A stretch of DNA of 64,000 bases from Aminipila sp963524205. GTDB lineage: Bacteria > Bacillota > Clostridia > Peptostreptococcales > Anaerovoracaceae. Made by a program: the position numbers and the translations under genes. The stretch covers positions 62,001-126,000 of the forward strand of contig CAURED010000004.1 of NCBI GenBank assembly GCA_963524205.1, given 5' to 3'. The notes beneath the pieces are model-generated. The model was not told where the DNA came from. It did no database searches and saw nothing but the letters and a program-made list of their open reading frames with translations. Shown in pieces: positions 1 to 8,430 of the stretch; positions within the stretch are counted from its first letter, which is position 1; each line of letters opens with the position of its first letter.

Positions 1-120
1 AGGAACAACTCCTCGCTTACAGCGGCGGGACCGCGCAGGACTCTAACCTGCTTCCCTCTTAGCTACTAAACTAATAGTCGTCTTGTATCAATTAGACTTT
101 AGTCTGTAGAACATAAATGG
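1..120 (-). promoter_or_regulatory. Cobalamin riboswitch (aptamer, 3' part outside window)
   Basis: On the minus strand the sequence carries the conserved B12-box core, with GCGGTCCCGCCGCTGTAAG near 10-29 preceded by a GGGAAGCAGGTTAGAGTCC stretch. A promoter-like sequence lies just upstream (142-170). The controlled gene is beyond the left edge. The 3' part of the aptamer and the expression platform are missing, so its mode of action cannot be judged. The core shares the 21-base segment around 9-29 almost exactly with the third riboswitch near 9613-9633. Confidence 0.88.
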
Positions 121-141
121 TTTATTCAATTTACAAGTTAA

Positions 142-170
142 TGGTATCACTTTTAGGTAACATTTGTCAA
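142..170 (-). promoter_or_regulatory. Sigma-A-type promoter for the first riboswitch transcript
   Basis: The -35 box is TTGACA (165-170, minus strand), followed by a 17-base spacer and ATACCA (142-147). It sits just upstream of the cobalamin aptamer and points into it, which fits a start of transcription near 135. The -10 box is poor. Confidence 0.5.
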
Positions 171-230
171 CCCCTATCAGAGATTATTAATTAAATATAC
201 CAGTTCTTTTCTATTTTAACATAATAAACA

Positions 231-551
231 TTATTCCTTTTTCACTATGTACATTTTCCCGGTTTTCTCATCTTCATATACAAATCCTTTTGAATCGTAG
301 TCCTCAGACAAGGAACCATCTTTTATAGCATCTTCCAAATCATTAACCTCAACTAGCTGATCTTCTGTAACAACATCCATGATTTTACTTAAGTCCACAT
401 TCCAGAACATAACGATTGCAATCATCAATCCACAAGAAAATACAAGCATTACATCTACTAGGTTACCCAGACTTTCCATGGGGTTTATGTCTTCTTTGCT
501 TTTATAATGCCTTCTCATACTCAAAGAGTTATTATTTCTTAGCATTTGCAT
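231..551 (-). CDS. DUF2149 protein, ExbD-like partner of the proton channel
   Basis: This small protein of about 106 residues has a basic N-terminus, then the family signature NPMESLGNLVDVML and one hydrophobic segment at roughly residues 28-48, and an acidic C-terminal tail. DUF2149 proteins resemble ExbD/TolR in having one N-terminal membrane helix with an Asp near its start, and they occur next to ExbB-like genes. The start is taken at the ATG at 551 because GGAGG lies six bases upstream; a TTG at 554 is too close to that site. The start overlaps the end of the upstream ExbB-like gene by about 20 bases, so the two are probably translationally coupled. The substrate energised is not shown by the sequence. 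Corrinoid control is inferred from the riboswitch upstream of the operon. Confidence 0.8.
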   Translation of the reverse strand: MQMLRNNNSLSMRRHYKSKEDINPMESLGNLVDVMLVFSCGLMIAIVMFWNVDLSKIMDVVTEDQLVEVNDLEDAIKDGSLSEDYDSKGFVYEDEKTGKMYIVKKE

Positions 552-1164
552 CAACCTCCTCCAACATGCTTTCCATTACTAATTCAAAAGTAATCAAATA
601 ATCTTCATACCACTTTTTACGTATATTGGAAATGACACAGCAGATTGCTGCCGAAATAACCCCTGAAATTGTAGTATCAAAAGCTATTGCCAGTGATTTA
701 GACAGTGTGTCAGTATCGCCATGTCCTAAAGCAATAATTCCTGGACCTAAAGGAATTAATGTACCTAAGAGTCCAAACATAGGTCCCAGCTTTGCCACTA
801 AATCGGTAATTCCTACTGCTTTATCGTACTTCTCCTCTTCCGTTGCAAGTAGCCTTTGCGCTAATGCTGTAAGTGATGTTTTCGGCATATCACTGGATTC
901 TAGAAGAACATTTAAGGCTGCCTTCTGCCTAGCTGGCAGGCCGCTTCCTTCAATTGTTTTTTGCAAATCATTTTCTTCATGTATTTTTTTCAGCAATCCA
1001 GTTGCATCTAATTTCTTTCGTTTTCTTCTTTCTGTAAAAAATTCTACTGCAAAATCTCCAAACTGCCATACTGTAACAATCATTAATATTAATAATACAC
1101 ACATACATGGTTTTAATAGAATTTGACCTATTAAATGCAGTATATTACTTAATCCAAAACCCAT
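532..1164 (-). CDS. MotA/TolQ/ExbB family proton channel protein
   Basis: The protein has about 210 residues with three predicted membrane segments (about 13-38, 122-146 and 158-180). A large cytoplasmic loop lies between the first and second, which is the ExbB/TolQ layout. The pore-region motif GPMFGLLGTLIPL matches the family. It would use the proton gradient to drive a partner; here the DUF2149 gene overlaps its 3' end. The ATG at 1164 has GGAG eight bases upstream and is preferred to the ATG at 1170. Upstream lie a terminator and a cobalamin riboswitch on the same strand, so expression is probably repressed by B12. A flagellar MotA role is unlikely because the partner is not MotB. Confidence 0.85.
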   Translation of the reverse strand: MGFGLSNILHLIGQILLKPCMCVLLILMIVTVWQFGDFAVEFFTERRKRKKLDATGLLKKIHEENDLQKTIEGSGLPARQKAALNVLLESSDMPKTSLTALAQRLLATEEEKYDKAVGITDLVAKLGPMFGLLGTLIPLGPGIIALGHGDTDTLSKSLAIAFDTTISGVISAAICCVISNIRKKWYEDYLITFELVMESMLEEVDANAKK

Positions 1165-1213
1165 AATCATTTCTCCTATATTCTTATATTTTTATTAACT
1201 TGATTATTGGGCT

Positions 1214-1250
1214 AAAAAAAAAGATCTTTAATTGGCATGCAAAAAAGACC
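1214..1250 (-). terminator. Intrinsic terminator, expression platform of second cobalamin riboswitch
   Basis: On the minus strand GGTCTTT (1244-1250) pairs with AAAGATC (1223-1229) and is followed by a run of nine T. It lies between the aptamer and the ExbB-like start, so B12 binding probably favours this terminator. Confidence 0.65.
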
Positions 1251-1301
1251 TTATATTCCACATATACACGCTCCTTCATACCCAATAACGTATACTTACA
1301 T

Positions 1302-1440
1302 ATGGCAGGTTTCCTGACTTGTGACTCTTTCTCCGAACGTCTTCCCAGTTTCCCAGTGACATTATTCTTCGTCTTCACTTACAGTAGAGGTAGCTGTGCA
1401 GGATTTTCACCTGCTTCCCTTTTAAAAATTTTCTTCACCT
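1302..1440 (-). promoter_or_regulatory. Cobalamin riboswitch upstream of ExbB/DUF2149
   Basis: Read on the minus strand the segment has AGGTG, then GGGAAGCAGGTGAAAATCC, then CTACTGTAAGTGAAG in the B12-box position. It ends with AAGTCAGGAAACCTGCC, the classical 3' closing strand of adenosylcobalamin aptamers. The B12 box is less canonical than in the other two copies in this window. A terminator follows, then the ExbB-like gene. Confidence 0.93.
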
Positions 1441-1472
1441 ATATGTATATAATTATTAAATTTTACCAAATA

Positions 1473-1501
1473 ATAATATCACTAAATATTTGTAATTTCA
1501 A
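1473..1501 (-). promoter_or_regulatory. Sigma-A promoter for the ExbB/DUF2149 operon
   Basis: TTGAAA (1496-1501) and TATTAT (1473-1478) are separated by 17 bases on the minus strand. The pair lies just upstream of the cobalamin aptamer. Confidence 0.6.
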
Positions 1502-1516
1502 CAATATTCGTCATAA

Positions 1517-1552
1517 TAAAAACAGACTGCTTAAAATAAACAATCTGTTTTA
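1517..1552 (-). terminator. Terminator of the repeat-protein gene
   Basis: On the minus strand AAACAGATTG and CAGTCTGTTT form a hairpin followed by TTTTTAT, just behind the stop codon at 1566. It separates the gene from the riboswitch operon. Confidence 0.7.
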
Positions 1553-1565
1553 ACAAAAATCTAAG

Positions 1566-2621
1566 TTATGAACTTGCTTTATTTTTTATCCTTCGTCTTA
1601 TTTTCTGTGTATTCGTTTTGTCTAACGGGTCTGCTCCCACTTGAAAAAGCACATTTCTATAGCTTCCACAAACCTTCATTAATCCGTTGTAAACATCTTC
1701 CGGCAATTCCTCTTTAATGGGAGCACGCTCTAGCTCATTAACAATTTCTCTCAGCTGGATTAGATATTGTTTTTCATTCTTACTTAATTTTAGCACTTTA
1801 TATAAACCATTACTTAGAATTTCCGTATGATGTTTTCCTTTATTTTTTCTATCATCCAAATAAGTTTCACTAAATGACTTTGGCTTTTCTATAGGTTCCA
1901 TACCAATTTGGTGTAAGGTGTTTCTCCATGTTTGGCACTTTATTTTTAGTTTTTCTTTTACTTCATTTTCAATTTCCCTTCGGAGTGGAGGCCGTCCAAG
2001 TTCTTGTGCCTTAGCTTTAATCTCCTCCAGTAAAAGTCTTTCCTCTTCAGTGAAATCATTTACAATAAAAATCATATGTTTATTTTTCCACTCTTGGTTT
2101 ACACCCGCAGCCTCAAGTACCTGGTTCCAAGTATCAAACTTATATTTCAAACCCTCAACGCAATCTCTCATTTCTATCAAATGAGGCGGTCTATGAAGTT
2201 CATCCGCTTTTTCCCTTATTTGATTGAGAAATTCTTGGCATTGCTGTTCTCTTTCTTCTATAATTTTAAAGCTATGTCCACCACTTCCAGCTTTTGTTGA
2301 CATAACCGCAGCTTTTAATGCTTTTGGCCAATTCCCAAACCGGTGTTTAATGTACATATGATAAATCCAATATACTTCTTTCTGTGTGGGCACATGGTCT
2401 AACTCTTTGGCACGGCTTCTAATATAATCACAAAGGTCTTCATCCGACAAGCTTTCATATACTTCTTTCCCTGTTATTGATTTTATTTTATAAATACTCA
2501 TTACATCCTTATGCTCTGTTAATTCAATATTGTATTCAAGTTCACCACATTCTGCCGCCTTGGACGCCAAAGCCTCTAGTTCTAATCTGTATTTATTAAT
2601 TTCTTCTAATTCTATGGTCAT
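1566..2621 (-). CDS. Protein of homing-endonuclease-associated repeats
   Basis: The 351-residue protein contains four copies of a helical repeat of about 45-50 residues, near 65-110, 128-175, 193-240 and 285-330. Each copy has an (K/R)(A/E)xELxRxP start and a (F/Y)xxWxxxLxxxG end, for example AQELGRPPLRREIE and TWNQVLEAAGV. This matches the homing endonuclease associated repeat, a small DNA-binding-type helical unit usually attached to an endonuclease. No nuclease motif (LAGLIDADG, HNH or GIY-YIG) is visible, so this is a repeat-only protein. The first 60 residues and the basic tail (KIRRRIKNK) are unassigned. The start has AAGGAA five bases upstream. It is 10 bases from the arginase-like gene and probably co-transcribed. 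DNA or RNA binding is inferred. Confidence 0.65.
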   Translation of the reverse strand: MTIELEEINKYRLELEALASKAAECGELEYNIELTEHKDVMSIYKIKSITGKEVYESLSDEDLCDYIRSRAKELDHVPTQKEVYWIYHMYIKHRFGNWPKALKAAVMSTKAGSGGHSFKIIEEREQQCQEFLNQIREKADELHRPPHLIEMRDCVEGLKYKFDTWNQVLEAAGVNQEWKNKHMIFIVNDFTEEERLLLEEIKAKAQELGRPPLRREIENEVKEKLKIKCQTWRNTLHQIGMEPIEKPKSFSETYLDDRKNKGKHHTEILSNGLYKVLKLSKNEKQYLIQLREIVNELERAPIKEELPEDVYNGLMKVCGSYRNVLFQVGADPLDKTNTQKIRRRIKNKASS

Positions 2622-2631
2622 ATTATTTCCT

Positions 2632-3399
2632 TTACTTTAATTTTCTTTCACTTTTAAAAAATTTAAGTAAATTTGCATTTACTTCGTCATTATTTTTTAC
2701 TGCACTTAGCTTTCCAGTTTCGTTAGAACATTCTCCACAAAGATCTATTCCTATTATTTTTCGCATAGGTATTATTCCATGGAGAATATTTTTTAGTTCA
2801 GTCAGCTTCATATTTCCCTGACTCCAGTTTGTCTCAATAATTTTCCTGCTTAATACATCCTTATCAATAGATATGTAAACTGGGTAATGTTCATTTAATT
2901 TTTGCGTTTGAGAAAATTGATTCTCCTTAATCTGCTCACTATCAATACAGATAAGTTTATCTGTATATTTTTTATCTAAAGCAATTTTTTGTTCTTTACC
3001 AATTCCTAGTAAAACAATTTTATCAATATAAGGATTGTTTTCCAAACACTGGACAATCCAAGAGCCGCAACTTAAAATGCTTTTAAATGCAGGTTTCTGC
3101 ATATCTGTATGATAATCAAAAACAACAAGGCTAAATTTTTCTCTTATTTTATCTATCCAAAATTTGGTTGCATAATGATAATTTCCTGAATCAATAAAAT
3201 GAAGCCCCTGTGGTGACATATTCTTTATTCTATCTTTTATGATCTTTTCTGTCATACTATCGCAATAGCAGTTTTTCCCCTGTAGATTGGAAAAATCCAG
3301 CCATATGACATTTTCATCTTTATAAAATTGCTCATATTTGTAAATGCCTGAAAAATCCATAATTGTTATATATGGTTTTTCTATTCTACTCGTATTCAA
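2632..3399 (-). CDS. Arginase/agmatinase-fold metallohydrolase
   Basis: The metal-binding motifs of the ureohydrolase family are present in order: a His in SGNYHY, DYHTD (Asp-x-His-x-Asp) and SIDKDVLS (Asp-x-Asp). The canonical PGTGxPxxGG substrate loop is not recognisable, being replaced by TNWSQGNMKLTEL, so arginine or agmatine need not be the substrate. At about 255 residues it is a little shorter than typical arginases. The start is uncertain: a TTG at 3399 has GTGAGG nine bases upstream, while a GTG at 3414 gives five more residues but lacks a ribosome site. It lies between the repeat protein and the NYN-LOTUS gene on the same strand. The exact reaction is unknown. Confidence 0.7.
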   Translation of the reverse strand: MNTSRIEKPYITIMDFSGIYKYEQFYKDENVIWLDFSNLQGKNCYCDSMTEKIIKDRIKNMSPQGLHFIDSGNYHYATKFWIDKIREKFSLVVFDYHTDMQKPAFKSILSCGSWIVQCLENNPYIDKIVLLGIGKEQKIALDKKYTDKLICIDSEQIKENQFSQTQKLNEHYPVYISIDKDVLSRKIIETNWSQGNMKLTELKNILHGIIPMRKIIGIDLCGECSNETGKLSAVKNNDEVNANLLKFFKSERKLK

Positions 3400-3442
3400 T
3401 GGTAATCGCCTCACTCTTTAAAGCATATTTTCATTATCAAAA

Positions 3443-4456
3443 CTAAATAAATTTGGACATGCAGACAATTTTTTTCTTTTCTCTATTTATTTTGATTTCA
3501 AGTTGGTTTATACTTTGAATAAATTTTGCAAAAGTAGCGTATCCATAATCCTTTACCTCAAAGGTCTCAAAATTACGATGCACCTTCTGCCCTAATGTTG
3601 CTAACTCTATCCCACTTTTCTTACTGGTTTTTATACAATTAATAATAAATCCATCTAATTCTTCCTTACTTATTCTATTATCTTTTATCCTGACTGAGAC
3701 AAGTTTACCGTTTTTAATCAGTTCAAAGCAATCCATTTCCTCTATAAATTTAGACAAAAAACTGTATCCATAATTACGAACATCGAAGTCCGAATACTTT
3801 TTTACCAATCTATTTCCAATCTCTGCTAACACTGTGGTTTTGCCTCGATTCTCATTTTCAGTTATAATTGAACTTATATAATTTTTAATGAGTTGTTCAT
3901 CTATAACTCCATGATTTTTCTCAATTGAACGAACTCCGCCAGTTTTTTCTACATCAAACAATCTAGAGTCTTCACTATCTGACTTGTCAACTAAATCCTC
4001 TTCCATAAGCTCGTCATCATTCTGATTCAATAGCACTTCTAATATGGTAAAAACATTGCAAGCTGCTCTAAAAGAACGTGGTGTTTTCTCTTCACCCATT
4101 CCTATTACATTCATGCCTGATTCTCTTAACCTACTAGCTAACCTAGTAAAATCACTATCGCTAGATACTATACAGAATCCATCAACATTGCCAGTATACA
4201 AAATGTCCATTGCATCTATAATAAGTGCTGAATCAGTTGAGTTTTTCCAAGCTGTATTACTAAACTGCTGTATAGGTGTTATAGAGTTTTCTAAAAGTTC
4301 TCGTTTCCATTTATTTGTCTGCTTACTAGTCCAGTCTCCATAAATACGTCTATAAGTTATAACACCATATTTGGTCATTTCATCTAATATACATTCAACA
4401 TACTTCGCCGAAATATTATCTGAATCTATCAGCACTGCAAATCTCTTATCTGCCAT
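3443..4456 (-). CDS. NYN-domain RNase with two OST-HTH/LOTUS domains
   Basis: Residues 1-145 form a NYN (PIN-like) nuclease domain with acidic residues in LIDSDN, STDSALIIDAMD and IVSSDSDF, the expected metal-binding positions. A low-complexity acidic linker follows. Two OST-HTH/LOTUS domains lie at about 185-255 and 260-335, each with the (V/E)(R/K)(N/D)YGYxxFxKFI core. LOTUS domains bind RNA, notably G-rich or structured RNA. The combination predicts a sequence- or structure-guided RNase. The gene is preceded by AGGTG and lies 28 bases before the arginase-like gene. The target is unknown. Confidence 0.88.
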   Translation of the reverse strand: MADKRFAVLIDSDNISAKYVECILDEMTKYGVITYRRIYGDWTSKQTNKWKRELLENSITPIQQFSNTAWKNSTDSALIIDAMDILYTGNVDGFCIVSSDSDFTRLASRLRESGMNVIGMGEEKTPRSFRAACNVFTILEVLLNQNDDELMEEDLVDKSDSEDSRLFDVEKTGGVRSIEKNHGVIDEQLIKNYISSIITENENRGKTTVLAEIGNRLVKKYSDFDVRNYGYSFLSKFIEEMDCFELIKNGKLVSVRIKDNRISKEELDGFIINCIKTSKKSGIELATLGQKVHRNFETFEVKDYGYATFAKFIQSINQLEIKINREKKKIVCMSKFI

Positions 4457-4510
4457 ATTTCACCTCATCTTTCAATCTTCTATCACAGGGATTTTAATCT
4501 AACAGTATTT

Positions 4511-7500
4511 TTATATTCCTATAAAAATCTGTGCATTTAACATATATATATATGCTTCCCTGACTTTCACACCTTTAACCTCTTCAATAGCTTCACGGTA
4601 AAGTTCAATCTGCTCTCTATAGGTTTCTTTTAGGTAAGCTATTTCGTCACAATCTGCAGGGTTGTTAACTCTGTTGGTTTTGTAATCCAGTAATATGTAT
4701 TTGTCCCCTTCTCTAAAATAACAGTCAATGATACCTTGTACTATTATATCTTCACCTTTGATTTTCTTCATTAAGTTAAATGGTGTTTCTTTAAATATCT
4801 CATCTGCCTCAGCAAGCCTTTTGCCTAACTTTGAGCATTGGAATTTAATTATCATTTTCGCATGCTTTCTTGCCTCAGCCGCTTCTTCGTTAGTAAGTAA
4901 CTGTCTATTTTCAAGATCTGTAACAAACCCTCGAACAGATTCCAATGCTTTGTTTCCCTCTTGAGAGCATAAAGTATAACCTTCTTTAAAATCCCAATGC
5001 TCCAATACACTATGTATAATTGTACCACGCTCTGATGCTGTAAATCCTGACTTTTGACCCTGTGTAAATTGAGGAACAGCCAATGCCGTATCATAGGAAC
5101 TTTCATAATAGAGCCGCTCATAATTTTCTGGAGTCATTCCTTCTTCCGAAAGTAAATCACTTATTTTATTCAGCTTACTCACAGAGAATTTTGACTTCAA
5201 AAGTCTTGCATATTCATATCCATATTTAAAAGAAAGCTGTTTATCTATCTGAGCATAAAGTTGTACAAATTGTTCTCCCTTGGATTCTATCCAGTTTGCA
5301 TTTGTTTCCATATGATTAAATATACTTTTAAGTTGTTCTCTGCTCTCATTAATTTCAGCATTCTCAAACGAAATTTCTTGTGCATCATGGTAATACACGG
5401 ATATATCACTCTCTGAGATTGCAGGCATTATCATATCAAGATAACAAGATGCTCTAAATACATCTGGTTCCTCTAAGCTTTCCTTTGCCTCTCGGAATTT
5501 TTCCAAATCCCTTACACTACCCAAAAGAATAAGTTTATCCTGTGCTCTGGTAAATGCAACATATAAAATTCTGACTTCCTCCTCCATATCCTCCAGTTTT
5601 CGCTTATTATCAATTGCCGTCTGGACAAGAGTCTTTTTATAAAAGTGTCGCTGCCTATCTACGTAACGAAGTCCTAATCCTATGCTTTTATGAAGGTCCA
5701 CTGGCTTTCTGGAATTGGCATTATTAAAACGCTTGCCCATGCCTGCAACGATAACCATCGGAAATTCTAATCCTTTACTTTTATGGATAGTCATAATCCT
5801 TACAACATCATCATTCTCTCCTACAAGAGTTACCTGCCCCATAGGAACTTTTTTGTCTTTAATAGCATCTACATATGTAATAAATCCAAAGAGCCCCTTC
5901 ATCTGTGATGACTGGAACTGAACAGCTTTATCAATTAATGCTCTTAGGTTAGCTTGTCTTTGCATGCCACTTGGTAATGCTCCCACAAAGGTATAATATT
6001 CTGTATCCCACAGTAACTTCCAAATCAATTCATCTAAAGGCATAAATTCCGAGATTTGTTTCCACTCTGCCAGCTTTGCTAAGGCATCACCACATTTTTT
6101 TACAAGCTTATCATTTTTATTTAATTCATCAGTTGTATTTGCGTATATGTTAAACGCTTCAAAATAGGATGTATTTTTGCTATTACTTCTTATTTCGGCT
6201 AACTCCTCAACTGTAAATCCAAAAATACTGGAATGAAGTACACTGATTAATGGGATATCCTGCCTCCTGTTATCAATAATTCTTAGGAGGTTCAGAAAGA
6301 TTTGGATTTCCAAGGTGTCAAAATATCCATCACTATCATTAATATGCGATGGTATATCCATTTGCATAAGCACCTGCTGAAATTTATCAGCATAGTTTTT
6401 CTGCCCTCTCATAAGTATGACTATATCCCGTTTACTCATAGGTCTTTCTATGTTTTTCTTAACATCAAATATAATTTTCCCTAGAGATTCCTTTATCAGT
6501 CTGCCTGCTATAAAAGCTTCCATTTCCGCCGATTTAAGTTCTCTTATTTCCTCGTCAACTTCCATATCCTCTGTTATTTTCTGATCAACTAAATGCAGTT
6601 CTGCAAGGTAGTCAAACTCTCCTTCATAGGAAATTCCCTTATAAAGTGCTGCATCCGCATCATAGCCCTTCATAAGCCTTGAAAACAAATCATTTACTGC
6701 CTTTATCACATTCCCTTTACTTCTAAAATTAAAATTCAAATCTATTTTTGCATCAAGCTCATTTTCTTCTTTCTTAAAGTTCTCGTACTTTTCCATAAAA
6801 AGCTCAGGCTCTGCCAGTCTGAATTTGTAAATACTCTGTTTTACATCACCAACCATAAACACATTATTATCACGTTTTATATCTGCAATCAGAGTATCCT
6901 GTATCACATTGCTATCCTGATATTCATCTACAAAAATATACTTAAATTTATCTCGATATTCTGCCGCTGCCTGTTCATTTTCCAGAATCTTCAAAGCATA
7001 ATGCTCTATATCATTAAAGTCTATAAGCTTCTTTTGTTCTTTTTCTTCTCTGTAATGTTCACTAAATCCCTTTACCAGCATTGCCAAAGCTTTAGCCAAA
7101 GGATAAACCTTATTCATATCTGCAATTTGTTCTGTTAAAGGTCTTATAAAATAGTCTTGCTTTATTCCCTTAAGTGCATCTTTACAGCGCTCACGGTATA
7201 TTCCTGCAAACTCTTTTATTTCATCAAAAGCCTCTTTTTCGTCTTTTGCCGTCACCATTCTTGCATATGAAATCTTACTAACTGCCTCACCAAACTGATC
7301 AAAATCTCCTGCCTGAAAAATGTTGATTGCTTCATCTATTGAGGCTAAATCCTCCTTGCATTTTAACGCAAACTTCACAGCTCCTGCCTCCTCGAAGATT
7401 TCAACAGATTTATCATAATTCGCTCTTGCATATAAAAGCTCTTTTTTTATGTGTTGTTTTATTTCTTCAAACATTTTTGACTGTAAGAATTTTTCTTCAT

Positions 7501-8095
7501 CCATGGCCAGATTTTCAACACTGCTGTCCAGCCATTCCCATGGTTCAGGTACGCTCTGAATGGTCTTATATACTTCCAAAATCATTTCCTTAACCGAGTT
7601 TTCATTCTTGCTGGAAGCATAGTTGTTTAGGAATTGAATAAATTCATGGCTGCCTTTATCAAACATTTCCTCAAATAAATTGTCCATAGCCTGTGCCTGA
7701 AGAATAATCTGTTGGGCTTCATCGCAGATTTTAAAATTAGGATCAATTCCTATAACATGGAAAAATCTTCGTATGACCTCTAATGCAAAAGCATGGAAGG
7801 TACTGATATTTGCCTTATATATAAGGTTTAACTGTCTACGCAAAAAAACTGTATCCCCTGAATTGTTTTCAATTTCAGAGGTCACAGCCTGAACTATTTT
7901 TTCTCTCATTTCTGCCGCAGCAGCATTGGTAAATGTAACTACCAGCATTTCATTAACAGAGACACCTTCATTTATGATTAACTGTTTAATTCTTTCTACT
8001 AAAACAGCAGTCTTACCCGAGCCCGCCGCTGCCGCAACTAACATATTTTTATTTCTAAGCCCTATTGCTTCCGCCTGCTTTTCAGTCCATTTCAT
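4511..8095 (-). CDS. addA: ATP-dependent helicase/nuclease subunit A (AddA)
   Basis: AddA is the helicase-nuclease subunit of the AddAB (RexAB) complex that resects double-strand breaks for RecA loading. The protein is about 1194 residues, the usual size. It has Walker A AAAGSGKTAVLVER near residue 25, Walker B VDEYQDSN, the motif GDVKQSIYKFR, the motif MTIHKSKGLEFP, and a C-terminal RecB-type nuclease with a His in HSVLEHWDF and the Asp-Lys pair in LLDYKTNRV. The ATG at 8095 has AAGG six bases upstream and is preferred to the TTG at 8101. addB, normally just upstream in the same operon, is absent from the window; the upstream 500 bases hold only an SLH gene remnant and its terminator. Confidence 0.95.
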   Translation of the reverse strand: MKWTEKQAEAIGLRNKNMLVAAAAGSGKTAVLVERIKQLIINEGVSVNEMLVVTFTNAAAAEMREKIVQAVTSEIENNSGDTVFLRRQLNLIYKANISTFHAFALEVIRRFFHVIGIDPNFKICDEAQQIILQAQAMDNLFEEMFDKGSHEFIQFLNNYASSKNENSVKEMILEVYKTIQSVPEPWEWLDSSVENLAMDEEKFLQSKMFEEIKQHIKKELLYARANYDKSVEIFEEAGAVKFALKCKEDLASIDEAINIFQAGDFDQFGEAVSKISYARMVTAKDEKEAFDEIKEFAGIYRERCKDALKGIKQDYFIRPLTEQIADMNKVYPLAKALAMLVKGFSEHYREEKEQKKLIDFNDIEHYALKILENEQAAAEYRDKFKYIFVDEYQDSNVIQDTLIADIKRDNNVFMVGDVKQSIYKFRLAEPELFMEKYENFKKEENELDAKIDLNFNFRSKGNVIKAVNDLFSRLMKGYDADAALYKGISYEGEFDYLAELHLVDQKITEDMEVDEEIRELKSAEMEAFIAGRLIKESLGKIIFDVKKNIERPMSKRDIVILMRGQKNYADKFQQVLMQMDIPSHINDSDGYFDTLEIQIFLNLLRIIDNRRQDIPLISVLHSSIFGFTVEELAEIRSNSKNTSYFEAFNIYANTTDELNKNDKLVKKCGDALAKLAEWKQISEFMPLDELIWKLLWDTEYYTFVGALPSGMQRQANLRALIDKAVQFQSSQMKGLFGFITYVDAIKDKKVPMGQVTLVGENDDVVRIMTIHKSKGLEFPMVIVAGMGKRFNNANSRKPVDLHKSIGLGLRYVDRQRHFYKKTLVQTAIDNKRKLEDMEEEVRILYVAFTRAQDKLILLGSVRDLEKFREAKESLEEPDVFRASCYLDMIMPAISESDISVYYHDAQEISFENAEINESREQLKSIFNHMETNANWIESKGEQFVQLYAQIDKQLSFKYGYEYARLLKSKFSVSKLNKISDLLSEEGMTPENYERLYYESSYDTALAVPQFTQGQKSGFTASERGTIIHSVLEHWDFKEGYTLCSQEGNKALESVRGFVTDLENRQLLTNEEAAEARKHAKMIIKFQCSKLGKRLAEADEIFKETPFNLMKKIKGEDIIVQGIIDCYFREGDKYILLDYKTNRVNNPADCDEIAYLKETYREQIELYREAIEEVKGVKVREAYIYMLNAQIFIGI

Positions 8096-8362
8096 ACTCA
8101 ACCTTACCTCTGCCTTTTATTGCCATTTACATAAAATCTCTTGCTTTAATTCCTTAAACATATTTACATAAGTCTGCTTTGTTTTTAACACTATATCCCT
8201 TGCGATTTCTTTGAACAAATTTCATCTATCACATTGACTTTTATCCCTGTTTTTTCAAACACTTAAATACCTACTTTCCTAACCTTTTTTCAATTCAACT
8301 CTAACCTCTCTCTATTCTATAAAGAATCCTCAGTTATTTCAACAATAATTTGTATTTAAATG

Positions 8363-8402
8363 AAAAACACCTTAAGTTGCCTAAACAAGCTTAAGGTGTT
8401 TC
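8363..8402 (-). terminator. Terminator behind the SLH gene remnant
   Basis: AAACACCTTAAG (8390-8401, read on minus) and CTTAAGGTGTTT (8365-8376) form a 12-pair stem followed by T residues. It belongs to the degraded SLH gene ending at 8431. The stretch 8096-8362 between it and addA shows no gene that I can support. Confidence 0.8.
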
Positions 8403-8430
8403 TTAGAATCATTATCAAGTAATCACTTAA

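Noticed and set aside
532..1164. Flagellar stator MotA
   Set aside because: The partner is a DUF2149 protein, not MotB, there are no flagellar genes, and the operon has a cobalamin riboswitch.
1184..1553. Open frames on both strands across the second riboswitch
   Set aside because: They lie inside a well-conserved cobalamin aptamer and its terminator, lack ribosome sites and have no family features.
8117..8191. Reading frame ending in KELKQEILCKWQ upstream of addA
   Set aside because: It has no start codon or ribosome site, the frame closes shortly upstream, and the sequence does not match the AddB C-terminus. It could be a decayed gene end but there is not enough to call it.
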